From contig VXSK01000002.1 in the NCBI GenBank assembly GCA_009838035.1, positions 186,001 to 250,000 of the forward strand: 64,000 nucleotides of DNA, read 5' to 3'. Numbering within the stretch: the first letter of the stretch is position 1; every line of letters begins with the position of its first letter. The DNA comes from Gammaproteobacteria bacterium. GTDB taxonomy: Bacteria > Pseudomonadota > Gammaproteobacteria > Steroidobacterales > Foliamicaceae. The notes under the pieces were generated by a model that was not told the DNA's origin, did no database searches, and saw only the letters and a list, made by a program, of their open reading frames with translations. The translations under genes and the position numbers were made by a program. Below are positions 51,961 through 61,286 of the stretch, piece by piece.

Positions 51961-54489
51961 ATGAATTTCCAACACGCCAATCTGTTTCGCGTATGCATTC
52001 TCGCCGCAAGCCTGTCCATACCGGCAAGTGCGCTTGCCCAGGCAGCCCTGGAAGAGATTGTCGTCACGGCGCAAAAGCGCGAGCAATCGCTGACTGACGT
52101 GCCGGTCTCTGTTCAGGTCCTGTCCGGTGAGGACTTTATCGAGCAGGGACTCAATACGCTTGAGGATGCCGCAAATTTCATTCCCGGCCTGCAGGTGGAG
52201 CAGACAGAGGGTGGCGCAACCGTGCGCATCCGCGGAATCTCCAATGAAGGCTTCAACGTTGGGTTTGAACAGGCGACGGCCGTGTTCAATGACGGCGTCT
52301 ATTACGGCCGGCAACTGCAGGCGCTCGCGGGGGTGTACGACATCGAGCAAATGGAAGTCCTGTTTGGCCCGCAACCCGTCTATTTCGGCCAGAGCGCCAT
52401 AGCGGGTCTGATCGGCTATCGGAGCCGGCGCCCTACCGACGAGTTGGACGGGTACGTCGTTGCCGAGGCCGGCAACATCGGCCACACGAAAGTCGAGGGC
52501 GCCCTCGGCGGCCCGCTGGGCGGCAACTGGGCTGGCCGCTTATCCGCGAAGATTGTTCAAGACGACGGCTGGACCAAGGTGTTCGGCACCGGAGAGGATG
52601 GCAACCCGAACGAAAACTCGGCATTTCGTTTACAGCTTTCCGGCGATATCGCGGAGAACTTTTCGGTCTGGGCCAAGTACGAACAATTCGAGGCGAATAC
52701 GGATGGATCATCGACCGATGCGTTCCCCTGCAACGTAGGGCTTTCAGCGGCGCCTCCGCTGGTGTTCTGCGATGACGCGATCAGGAATGGCCTTGGCGAG
52801 TTCGAGTACAACGACACGGTCAGCTTTGGTTCGTCCGTTTCGGCGCACCCGTTCGGGAGGGCACCCTTCGGTAATCTCGACCTGACTCAACTGGATATTG
52901 CCCAGCGCGACGCGATCGCGATCGACATTGAGGGCTCGGCAGCCGCTCTGGAACTTGTCTGGGAGCCCGTCAATGGCCTGATCGTGACCTCGCTGACCGG
53001 CTTTTCCGATTACGAGGCCGATCGCGCACAGGATTTTGACTTTTCACCGTACGCCAATTTCGCGTTTCCGAATGTCGAGGAGTTCGACCAGGTCAGCCAG
53101 GAATTGCGCGTGCAGAGCGACAATGACGGAGCCCTCAACTGGATGGCCGGTCTCTACTGGCAGGACCAGGAACTCAACTTCCAGGCGGATATCGTGTCTG
53201 CATTGCCGAACCCGATGGGGCCGTCGGGCACCAACGCAACCGAGTACAACGAAGAAGCCCAGTATTTCGGCGCGTTCGCTGCCGTGGCCTGGGAGGTTTC
53301 CGACGAGGTCACGCTGGAATATGGCATTCGGCATAACGATGTGCAAAAGGACGCCTACCTCTGGGAAGTGGATTCGTACCTGACAAATGCCGCCGGTAAT
53401 CGAATTTCCAACGCCGGGCCGCCCAATCGGGGCATGACGCCACTCACCCTCGTGCCCAACGGCACGCAGGCAACCGGTTATTCGGGTTTGCTTGGCGAGA
53501 TGGTTGCCGGCGATCGATGCCTGGGCAAGACGCCCAATAACGACGACTGCACGGTCAACATAAACCCGGCAGTTCTGGCGGCCTGGGGAGACACGGACCT
53601 GTCCCTTGACGAGAACGACCTTACGCATCAATTGACCGTCAACTGGGCCTTCAGCGATTCCTCCAGTGTTTTCTTCCGCTACGCCGAAGCATTCAAGCCG
53701 GGTGGGTTCAGCCGCGGAAGTTCATCGTTCATCGTATCCACAAAAGGTATATACGACGCCGAGAAGGCCGACAGCATAGAGGTGGGAGGTCGATTCGGTT
53801 TCGCCAATGGGCGCGGCCAGGCGAATGTCACGCTATTCAGCACCGACTATGAGGAGCGCCAGGTGGAACAACGGTTCGACGACCCGGTTACGGGCGTCAC
53901 CTTCCTTATCTTCCAGAACGCCGCAAATTCCTCGATCAATGGACTGGAAGGCGACCTGCGCTATGTCGCCGACAGCGGACTGCGCTTCAGCCTGGCTGCA
54001 TCGTATGCGAAAGGCGAGTACGACCTGTTTGACGATGCTGCCTGCTTCCGTGCGGAGCAGCGGATGATGCTTGGCGGGTGCAGGCCGGGAGGCGGCAGCA
54101 TCGATCTGTCCGGCACGGAGTTTGACGGCATCCCCAACTGGACGATAACCGTGGGTCTCGGCTATGACTTTGCCTTGGGCGGCAACCTGCGCATGAACCT
54201 CGACACGAACCTGACAACGCACGACGATTTCGACCGGACGCGCCCGTTCGCATCCCAGACGCCGTACGAATTCCGCCAGCAAAACGGTTTTACGCTGATC
54301 AACGCGCGGGCGGCAATTTATCCCGGAGACGGGCGGTGGGAAATCGCAGCGTACGGCCGAAATCTCACCGACGAGCGGTACTGGCATACCCAACCCTCCG
54401 AAGTGGGGATATTCGGTAATGCAGTGGCCGTCATCAATCGCCCCGCGACGTATGGCGTAACGCTCCGATACAACTTCGGCGGCGCCTGA
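51961..54489 (+). CDS. TonB-dependent outer-membrane receptor
   Basis: An 842-residue TonB receptor. Signal peptide about residues 1-23 (ends ALAQA), then LEEIVVTAQKREQSLTDVPVSVQVLSG, the classic start of proteobacterial receptors for small organic ligands. The plug domain contains VRIRGISNEGF and VYDIEQMEVLFGPQPVYFGQSAIAGLI. The barrel ends with the C-terminal strand YGVTLRYNFGGA. In this neighbourhood of aromatic-degradation and sulfatase genes the ligand may be a phenolic or sulfated aromatic (inference). Confidence 0.95.
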   Translation: MNFQHANLFRVCILAASLSIPASALAQAALEEIVVTAQKREQSLTDVPVSVQVLSGEDFIEQGLNTLEDAANFIPGLQVEQTEGGATVRIRGISNEGFNVGFEQATAVFNDGVYYGRQLQALAGVYDIEQMEVLFGPQPVYFGQSAIAGLIGYRSRRPTDELDGYVVAEAGNIGHTKVEGALGGPLGGNWAGRLSAKIVQDDGWTKVFGTGEDGNPNENSAFRLQLSGDIAENFSVWAKYEQFEANTDGSSTDAFPCNVGLSAAPPLVFCDDAIRNGLGEFEYNDTVSFGSSVSAHPFGRAPFGNLDLTQLDIAQRDAIAIDIEGSAAALELVWEPVNGLIVTSLTGFSDYEADRAQDFDFSPYANFAFPNVEEFDQVSQELRVQSDNDGALNWMAGLYWQDQELNFQADIVSALPNPMGPSGTNATEYNEEAQYFGAFAAVAWEVSDEVTLEYGIRHNDVQKDAYLWEVDSYLTNAAGNRISNAGPPNRGMTPLTLVPNGTQATGYSGLLGEMVAGDRCLGKTPNNDDCTVNINPAVLAAWGDTDLSLDENDLTHQLTVNWAFSDSSSVFFRYAEAFKPGGFSRGSSSFIVSTKGIYDAEKADSIEVGGRFGFANGRGQANVTLFSTDYEERQVEQRFDDPVTGVTFLIFQNAANSSINGLEGDLRYVADSGLRFSLAASYAKGEYDLFDDAACFRAEQRMMLGGCRPGGGSIDLSGTEFDGIPNWTITVGLGYDFALGGNLRMNLDTNLTTHDDFDRTRPFASQTPYEFRQQNGFTLINARAAIYPGDGRWEIAAYGRNLTDERYWHTQPSEVGIFGNAVAVINRPATYGVTLRYNFGGA

Positions 54490-54555
54490 ATTCACCGAGA
54501 CCTGTAAGGTCGATGGCGGACGGGAGTCGTTGCCAGGCTCCATGGGAACACGCCG

Positions 54556-55368
54556 ATGAAATTCAGGATATGTCTGTTGCTGTCAGCCATGTTGGCGACC
54601 TCAGTCACGGCTGCCGAAACCATTCTGATCACCGGAGCAAACCGGGGAATCGGACTGGAATTCGCGAGACAATACGCAGCCAAGGAGTGGCACGTTGTAG
54701 CGACTCATCGACGTGACGAAATTCCGGAAACGCTGGCGGCGCTGGCCGCCGAGCACGGCAATGTGCAGGTGGAAACACTCGACGTCAACAATCCCGGGCA
54801 TCTCGCGGCGTTGGTTGCAAAGCTCGATGGCATGCCCATCGATGTGTTGCTCAACAATGCTGCCGTAATGGGCATCGACTCCGCGGGCACACTGGCAACG
54901 CAAACGAACGAAAATTTCGGCACGCTGCAACGCGAAGACTTCCTGCCCTACTTCACAACCAACGTGCTGGCGCCGCTGCTGGTGTCCGAGGCGTTCATCG
55001 ACAGTGTACTCGCGAGCGACAGGAAGATGATCCTCAATATGACATCCGGCGCAGGCTCGATGACGACCGGCACGGAAATGTTCGCCGGCACAGGCTTTTT
55101 CTACAAGAGCACCAAGGCCGCACTGAACAGGAACATGGTGAATCTTGCGGCACACCTGAGGTCGATCGACGGGGAAGCAATTACATTCAACCTGGCGCCG
55201 GGTTTTACCATCACGGAGCGCTTTCAGGGAATGAGCGCCGATGAAATCGGGAACCGCGGAACGCCCGTTGCGGAGGTCGTCGCCGGCTTTGTCGAAGTCA
55301 TCGACAGCGCGACGCCCGAATACAACGGCAGGATTTACGGGTTCAGGGGCGACATCAAGCCTTTTTGA
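54556..55368 (+). CDS. SDR-family oxidoreductase with an N-terminal signal peptide
   Basis: A 270-residue short-chain dehydrogenase. The Rossmann motif TGANRGIGLEFARQYA starts at about residue 26, preceded by a clear signal-like stretch (MKFRICLLLSAMLATSVTAAE). The catalytic YxxxK is YKSTK in GFFYKSTKAALNRNMVNLA, and NNAAVMGIDSAG is present. Export of an NAD(P)-dependent enzyme is odd because the cofactor is not expected in the periplasm. The enzyme may be Tat- or chaperone-folded with tightly bound cofactor, or the segment may be a membrane anchor. It lies downstream of the receptor gene on the same strand. Confidence 0.85.
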   Translation: MKFRICLLLSAMLATSVTAAETILITGANRGIGLEFARQYAAKEWHVVATHRRDEIPETLAALAAEHGNVQVETLDVNNPGHLAALVAKLDGMPIDVLLNNAAVMGIDSAGTLATQTNENFGTLQREDFLPYFTTNVLAPLLVSEAFIDSVLASDRKMILNMTSGAGSMTTGTEMFAGTGFFYKSTKAALNRNMVNLAAHLRSIDGEAITFNLAPGFTITERFQGMSADEIGNRGTPVAEVVAGFVEVIDSATPEYNGRIYGFRGDIKPF

Positions 55369-55399
55369 TTCCAGAGCCTGTTTGTGGCGCCACTCGTCT

Positions 55400-55424
55400 G
55401 GCCTGATGCTGACAGGCCTGTTTT
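55400..55424 (+). terminator. Candidate intrinsic terminator after the SDR gene
   Basis: GGCCTG (55400-55405), a 7-base loop, CAGGCC (55413-55418), then TGTTTT. A 6-bp GC-rich stem followed by a T-run fits a rho-independent terminator for the receptor-SDR transcript, 31 bases after the stop. Confidence 0.45.
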
Positions 55425-55448
55425 CAGTAACGGGTACACTGCGGGCCA

Positions 55449-58400
55449 ATGACCGGCGAGCTTCAGGGTTCATACCGTGATCGAGCAGTATTTGCGGGAG
55501 TTGCTGTCTGCTTTGTGCTTTCGGGATTTGCCGCGCTTTTGTATCAAACCGCGTGGATGCGACAGCTGTCGACGGTTTTCGGGACTTCGGAACTCGCCGT
55601 CGCGACAGTACTGGCAGCCTATATGGCGGGTCTCGCCTTTGGTGCAGCCGTAGCCGCCCGTTACGTAGACCGCATTCGCAAACCAATTCTGGTTTACGGA
55701 ATTCTGGAGGCCGCAATCGCGTTGTCGGCAATTGCCGTACCGTACCTGCTCGAGCTGGCCGGCGGCGTCTACGCAACCTTGTTCGGCGGACATCCCGAAC
55801 CGCCCGATGCGAGTGGTGCAGGTCAGTCGCTCTACTACCTGGCCGCATCCTTCCTGGTTCTGGTCCTGCCCACCGCGTGCATGGGCGCGACATTGCCGAT
55901 GCTGTTGCGCTATGCGGTGCAATCGGACGATCAGGTCGGTCCCAGGACAGGCGCGCTCTATGCCCTGAATACGATCGGTGCGATTGCCGGGACTCTCGCA
56001 GCGGCATTCCTGTTGCTGCCCGCACTCGGGCTCAGGGGGACCATTCTGTTCGGGGCCAGCGTGAACTTCTTGGTGTTCCTGGTGGCGGCCTGGTTGTCGC
56101 GGGCGCAGTCGGACGCCCGGCAAACCACTTCAGCCACGACACTGCAACACGCGCGAATCGGGAAACAGGCCGAAGCGCTGATACTCCCGGTCATGCTCAT
56201 GTCGGGCATGGTGACGTTTACCTATGAGGTTCTGTGGACGCGCCTGTTGTCACATGTCCTGGGCGGCAGCGTCGTGGCGTTCGCAGTCATGCTCGCGAGT
56301 TTCCTCTCGGGTATCGCATTGGGCAGCGCGGTGGCGTCCCGTCTTGCGGTATCGAGCCTGTTTTCCCAGAAGGCGTTCGCGATAACGCAAATGGGAATCG
56401 CGGCCACCTCGCTGGCGATTTACCAGCTGTTGGACGTTGCCGTACCGGAAATTGCAGGCCTCGGCCCCAATATTGCGCTTGCCGTTGCAGTGCTTCTGCC
56501 CGCGACATTGTTTATCGGGGCGACATTTCCACTCGCCGTCCGCATCCTCAGCCGCAACGAAGAGGATGCGGCGAACGCGTCCGCGCGCGTGTATTCATGG
56601 AACACCCTGGGCGCCATTGCGGGTGCTGTGATTGCCGGATTCGTATTGATTCCGGTACTTCGCTACGAAGGAACGGTGAAGCTGGCAGTGATGGTGAATA
56701 TCCTGCTGGCGCTTGCGGTGGCGCTCGCCGTACCGGTCCGGCTATCGAAATTGGCGGGCGTTGCTGCTGCGTCCGCCATACTCGTTCTCATCGTTTTCAG
56801 GCCTGCCATGCCCGAGTCCTTTCTCAGGGTGTCGCCATTGAACGACTCGCGTAGCGGGGCGATCCGCTACTATGACGTTGGCCGCTCGGCAACGGTACTG
56901 ATGCTGGAGCGGGATGGCTTCTTCTTTTTAAGAACCAATGGCCTCCCCGAGGCCTCTACGGACATGAAAGGCGCGCCGCCGACCAGGCATTCGCAGCGGC
57001 TGCTCGCAGCGCTTCCGGTAATCGCCAGGCCTGAACTCGAGAAAATGCTCGTCATCGGGCTTGGTGGCGGCGTCGTTGCTGAAGATATTCCAGCGTCGGT
57101 GCGAGAGTTCGATGTAATTGAGCTGGAGCCGAAGGTTGTCGAAGCCAATCGCGAGATTGCCGCCGAGCGAAACACTGATCCGCTGAGCGATCCGCGCGTA
57201 CGAGTCGTTGTCAATGACGCCCGGAACGCAATGCGTCTCATGACCAAGGAATATGATGCGATCGTCTCGCAACCGTCACATCCCTGGACGGCTGGTTCGT
57301 CGCATCTCTATACACGTGAATTCATGTCGCTGGCAAGGTCCCGGCTTACGGAGGACGGCGTCTTCCTGCAGTGGATGAACCTCAGATTCGTTACCGAAGA
57401 CCTGTTGCGTTCGCTCTCCGGCACCCTGCTGGACGTATTCCCGCACGTCCGCGCCTACCAGTTCGATCCCAACGTCGTATTCTTCCTGGCTTCGCGATCC
57501 CCGCTGAATCCCGAACTGGGCCTTGCGCTGCACGGCGAGCCACTTGCGACCCACCAGGCGCAATTCATGCGCAAGGGAATTGCGTCGCTCAATGATGTTG
57601 TTGCAGCGCTCGCCTGGGATACCGAGGGACTGCGCGTGATGGCGGGAGACGCGCCGCTGCTCACGGACGACGAAAACCGAATGGCGCAAAGGATCGTGGG
57701 GGGCTTCGAGAATGCTGCAATTCCGTATTCTCGTGTCAAAAGCCTGATCAGGGAACATGGACCACTTTTTGATCCGACGAGTTTTGTGTATCGGGAGCTT
57801 ATAGACGAGATTGACTTTGTTTACGTCGGCGATCGGCTCTCGGCAATGTATGCGCCTGAACTCGTTCAGGCGCTTGCCCGGTCGCTGGCGGGCTACAGAC
57901 ACGCACATGGACCCGCGATAGGCGCGAAAGTACTCCTGTCGCAAGGTCAGCCGCAGCGGGCCGATCGACTTTTGATGACTGCGCTCGATCTGGATCCGGA
58001 CAACCCGGTTGCCGGCTACCTGCTCTTCAAGGATCGTGGTGACTCCCTTGCCGACAATTCCCTGCCCAGTCGAATCGCCGGCTACGCCGACACACTGACG
58101 GATGCCGCGCGGTCGGTGATTCTGAATTGGAACGATTCGTTTCGCGGGCCGGGTGCCGGTGCGCGTTCCGACGACCCCATTCTCGCCGAGTCAGCGCCCT
58201 ACGAGCAGTGGTATGTAGACGCTGCAAAAATGCGCGCCGACTGGAGAATCCGGGCGGGTATGCGCGGTGAACCCGGCACTCACGCAGTTGAAGCAATGAA
58301 AATCATAGACGATGCAATTGCCCTGCATCAGGATCTTGACATATACGGTATGCGCATGGCCGCGTCGTTCCTCGCGGGTGATTACGACGCGACGCTTGAA

Positions 58401-58646
58401 ACGGCGCGGCGAATGATCTGGGTGATTCGTACGGATCTGGAGTTTCGCTCGAGATCGGGCGGAACTCCGATGTCGCGTCTCGAAGCCAGGAATACGCTCC
58501 GAAGGCTTGGTTCTGTCAATCGTGGCCTGCAGGAGGTCAGAAACCAGGGTCTGGCGGCGGATTACAAACTCAATGACCTTGACGCGCAGGCCAGCGCGCT
58601 CGCAAGGCGGCTGGAACTGATCGACCAGGGAGCTCCCCGGAGCTGA
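55449..58646 (+). CDS. MFS-like membrane domain fused to spermidine-synthase-like domain
   Basis: A 1065-residue fused protein. Residues about 15-445 contain roughly 12 or more membrane helices resembling the MFS-like part of 'fused MFS/spermidine synthase' proteins. Residues about 460-760 are a spermidine-synthase-like methyltransferase fold: MLVIGLGGGVVAEDI, FDVIELEPKVVEANREI, VRVVVNDARNAMRLM and IVSQPSHPWTAGSSHLYTREFM. About 300 further residues look helical and TPR-like. Polyamine synthesis by such proteins is doubtful; they are widespread but largely uncharacterised. It sits between the SDR and CalA-like genes. Confidence 0.9.
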   Translation: MTGELQGSYRDRAVFAGVAVCFVLSGFAALLYQTAWMRQLSTVFGTSELAVATVLAAYMAGLAFGAAVAARYVDRIRKPILVYGILEAAIALSAIAVPYLLELAGGVYATLFGGHPEPPDASGAGQSLYYLAASFLVLVLPTACMGATLPMLLRYAVQSDDQVGPRTGALYALNTIGAIAGTLAAAFLLLPALGLRGTILFGASVNFLVFLVAAWLSRAQSDARQTTSATTLQHARIGKQAEALILPVMLMSGMVTFTYEVLWTRLLSHVLGGSVVAFAVMLASFLSGIALGSAVASRLAVSSLFSQKAFAITQMGIAATSLAIYQLLDVAVPEIAGLGPNIALAVAVLLPATLFIGATFPLAVRILSRNEEDAANASARVYSWNTLGAIAGAVIAGFVLIPVLRYEGTVKLAVMVNILLALAVALAVPVRLSKLAGVAAASAILVLIVFRPAMPESFLRVSPLNDSRSGAIRYYDVGRSATVLMLERDGFFFLRTNGLPEASTDMKGAPPTRHSQRLLAALPVIARPELEKMLVIGLGGGVVAEDIPASVREFDVIELEPKVVEANREIAAERNTDPLSDPRVRVVVNDARNAMRLMTKEYDAIVSQPSHPWTAGSSHLYTREFMSLARSRLTEDGVFLQWMNLRFVTEDLLRSLSGTLLDVFPHVRAYQFDPNVVFFLASRSPLNPELGLALHGEPLATHQAQFMRKGIASLNDVVAALAWDTEGLRVMAGDAPLLTDDENRMAQRIVGGFENAAIPYSRVKSLIREHGPLFDPTSFVYRELIDEIDFVYVGDRLSAMYAPELVQALARSLAGYRHAHGPAIGAKVLLSQGQPQRADRLLMTALDLDPDNPVAGYLLFKDRGDSLADNSLPSRIAGYADTLTDAARSVILNWNDSFRGPGAGARSDDPILAESAPYEQWYVDAAKMRADWRIRAGMRGEPGTHAVEAMKIIDDAIALHQDLDIYGMRMAASFLAGDYDATLETARRMIWVIRTDLEFRSRSGGTPMSRLEARNTLRRLGSVNRGLQEVRNQGLAADYKLNDLDAQASALARRLELIDQGAPRS

Positions 58647-58692
58647 CTACACCGGGACGGTCTTGTTCATGGGCTGGCGACGGCGCGCTTAG

Positions 58693-58724
58693 ACACCAAT
58701 AATTATGCGCTCAGATGCCAGCGT
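58693..58724 (+). promoter_or_regulatory. Shared 32-bp upstream element, copy 2
   Basis: Second copy of the element at 51862-51893, in the same orientation, ending 71 bases before the CalA-like SDR start. It keeps ACACCAATAATT and the AGCGT end but not the perfect central dyad. Confidence 0.5.
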
Positions 58725-58795
58725 GAACGTTAACGGAAAACTATACTCAGACATGGACCGGTTCACAGAGGTCCACGCCAAAGGGTAGGAATGGT

Positions 58796-59578
58796 ATGGA
58801 CTTGGCGGCCAAGAGAATCGTTGTAACGGGAGCAGCGTCCGGTATTGGCAAGGAGAGCGCTCGCATGCTCAGGAAGCGGGGCGCGACGGTCATCGGTCTT
58901 GATCGCAAACAGCCGGCAAATGGACTGGTGGATCAGTTCATTCGCGTTGACTTGACGGAATTCGATTCGATTGGCCGGGCTGTCAACGCTATCAGCGGCA
59001 AAGTCGATGGGCTGTGCAATATCGCCGGTGTGCCTCCGACGGCATCTATTGCCACCGTCGTCACCGTGAACTTCATTGCCTTGCGATACCTGACGGAGCG
59101 CATGCTGGACAAGCTCGCCGACGGAGCATCCATTATCAATATGGCGTCGTTGGCAGGCGTGGGCTGGCCCGATTCCATCGAGCAGGTCAAGCGCTTCATT
59201 GAGGAGGCAAATTTCGACAATGCCGATAGTCTGTGCGAGGAACTCGGCATCGATGAAGAGCGGAGCTATTTCTTTGCGAAGGAAGTGCTCCGTGTATGGA
59301 CCATGCAGAACTGGAATACCTGGCGGCAGCGCGGGATACGGGTGAATGCAATAAGTCCCGGCCCCGTTGAAACTCCGATTCTGGCCGATTTCCTCGAGAC
59401 TCTGGGTGAACGCGCCGAAGAGGATATGGGCGTCATGGGCCGCGCCGGTACGGTGGAAGAGATTGCGCCGATCGTTGCATTTCTTTGCAGTGATGACAGC
59501 GTCTGGATAAACGGCACGAACATAGCCGCAGATGGTGGTATGCAGGCGCATGTGATGAGACAGGTTCACGGATTCTGA
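58796..59578 (+). CDS. Coniferyl-alcohol-dehydrogenase-like SDR
   Basis: A 260-residue short-chain dehydrogenase. NAD motif VTGAASGIGKESARML, CNIAGVPPT in place of NNAG, an insert of about 30 residues before the active site (FIEEANFDNADSLCEELGIDEERS), and catalytic YFFAK. The short fold with this insert resembles CalA/3-alpha-hydroxysteroid-dehydrogenase-like enzymes that oxidise coniferyl alcohol to coniferyl aldehyde. A 4-cresol/eugenol-type flavoprotein four genes downstream supports an aromatic-alcohol substrate. The substrate itself is inferred. Confidence 0.85.
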   Translation: MDLAAKRIVVTGAASGIGKESARMLRKRGATVIGLDRKQPANGLVDQFIRVDLTEFDSIGRAVNAISGKVDGLCNIAGVPPTASIATVVTVNFIALRYLTERMLDKLADGASIINMASLAGVGWPDSIEQVKRFIEEANFDNADSLCEELGIDEERSYFFAKEVLRVWTMQNWNTWRQRGIRVNAISPGPVETPILADFLETLGERAEEDMGVMGRAGTVEEIAPIVAFLCSDDSVWINGTNIAADGGMQAHVMRQVHGF

Positions 59579-59591
59579 AGAGGCTGCAGCT

Positions 59592-61286
59592 TTGAGGCAT
59601 CTTCGATTTGCACCTGCAGCCTTTCTGGCCGTTTCGCTGTTATCGGGTTGCGGCGGCGATGGTGGTTCCGCTCCGGTCAGTGAGGGAGATGCGCGCCCCA
59701 ACATTCTGCTGATAGTCGTTGACGACCTGGGTCTGAACGATCTCAGTCATTTTGGCAGCGAGATCGGGACGCCGAATATTGATGCGTTGGTGAGGGATGG
59801 AGTAATGCTCGCGGATTTCAATGCGGGCCCTACCTGTTCGCCTACGCGGGCGATGCTCATGACGGGTGTGGACAGCCACGTTGTCGGCCTTGGCTGGATG
59901 GCCGAAGTGCTGCCTGATTTTCTGAAGGGTCGCCCCGGTTACGAGGGCTACCTCAATCAGCGCGCCGCTGCGCTGCCGGAGCTTATGGCCGATGCCGGCT
60001 ACAACACCTATATGACCGGCAAGTGGCACCTTGGAAACACGGAAGAGACAAGCCCTTTCGCACGGGGTTTTGACAGGACATTCAGCCTGGCGAACGGTGG
60101 CGCAGGCGCGTTTCAGAATCAACTGTGGTTGCTGCCGCACGATCCCATCGTTTATCGCGAGAATGGCAAACGGGTCGAGGTTTTGCCTGACGATTTCTAC
60201 AGCACCCGTTTCTATACGGAAAAGATGATCGAGTTCATCGACAGCGATCTTGGCGACGGCAAGCCGTTTCTGGCGTTCCTTTCATATACGTCGCCGCACT
60301 GGCCGCTTCAGGCGCCGGCGGAATCCATCGCCAAGTACGAGGACACGTATCTCGATGGGTACGATGCTCTGAAAAGTCGCCGCCTGCAACGTCTCAAGGA
60401 TCTGGGTTTCTACGAACAGGATATCGACGCATTCCCCAGGATGCTGAAGGGAAGACCATGGGTTGAGCTTACTGAAGAGGAGCAGCGATACGAGTCGAAG
60501 AAGATGGCCATTTACGCCGCCATGGTTGACGATCTCGATGCCTACATCGGTGTAATCGTCGATCATCTGAAGAGCATAGGCGAGTATGAGAATACCCTGA
60601 TCTTCCTTATGTCGGACAACGGCCCGGAAGGCAACAACATCCTGATGGGTCCGGGCATGGACGAGTATCTGGAAGCCTGTTGCGACAACCGATACGAAAA
60701 TATTGGCAACCCCGATTCCTACGTCATCTACGGTCCCGATTGGGCTCAGGCCGGCAACGTGCCGTTGCGGACCTACAAGGCGCATACTTCGCAAGGAGCG
60801 TTGCTGGTGCCCGCCTTCGCCCATTTTCCCAAAAACTACCCGGGGGGCAGGACCTCTGACGAATTTCTGACCGTAAAGGACGTAGTGCCGACCATTCTCG
60901 AGGTGGCGAAGGTCAAACATCCTGGAGGCGGGATGTATCGCGGACGCGAGGTCGCCGAATTGGAGGGACGTTCAATGCACCCGCTTCTTCTCGGCCGGCA
61001 GGATTCCATTCGCGAACCCACGGACTACGTGGGCTGGGAAATATTCGGCCGACGTGCGATTCGCAAAGGCGACTGGAAGGCGATTTACCTGGCGCAACCG
61101 CTGTTTGGAGAAAACGATGTTCCGTTGGTAAAGCTGCAGACCTGGCAGCTCTATAACCTGGCCGACGATCCCGGTGAAGTAAACGACTTGTCCGCCCAGC
61201 ACCCAGGAAAACTGAATGAACTGGTCGCTCTGTGGGACGAGTACGCGGAGAGAAACAATATCTACATTCGTGAGGGCGCCGAATGA
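59592..61286 (+). CDS. Lipoprotein arylsulfatase
   Basis: A 564-residue type I sulfatase. The signal sequence ends in a lipobox LLSGC (Cys 20). The metal-binding DD is in IVVDDLGLND (D44, D45). The formylglycine signature is C82 in TCSPTRAMLMTG, and MTGKWHLGN and a C-terminal sulfatase sub-domain follow. It cleaves aryl or other sulfate esters in the periplasm. Activity needs a formylglycine-generating enzyme, which is not in the window. The start is a TTG at 59592, 13 bases after the SDR stop. Its stop overlaps the bicupin ATG. Confidence 0.92.
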   Translation: MRHLRFAPAAFLAVSLLSGCGGDGGSAPVSEGDARPNILLIVVDDLGLNDLSHFGSEIGTPNIDALVRDGVMLADFNAGPTCSPTRAMLMTGVDSHVVGLGWMAEVLPDFLKGRPGYEGYLNQRAAALPELMADAGYNTYMTGKWHLGNTEETSPFARGFDRTFSLANGGAGAFQNQLWLLPHDPIVYRENGKRVEVLPDDFYSTRFYTEKMIEFIDSDLGDGKPFLAFLSYTSPHWPLQAPAESIAKYEDTYLDGYDALKSRRLQRLKDLGFYEQDIDAFPRMLKGRPWVELTEEEQRYESKKMAIYAAMVDDLDAYIGVIVDHLKSIGEYENTLIFLMSDNGPEGNNILMGPGMDEYLEACCDNRYENIGNPDSYVIYGPDWAQAGNVPLRTYKAHTSQGALLVPAFAHFPKNYPGGRTSDEFLTVKDVVPTILEVAKVKHPGGGMYRGREVAELEGRSMHPLLLGRQDSIREPTDYVGWEIFGRRAIRKGDWKAIYLAQPLFGENDVPLVKLQTWQLYNLADDPGEVNDLSAQHPGKLNELVALWDEYAERNNIYIREGAE

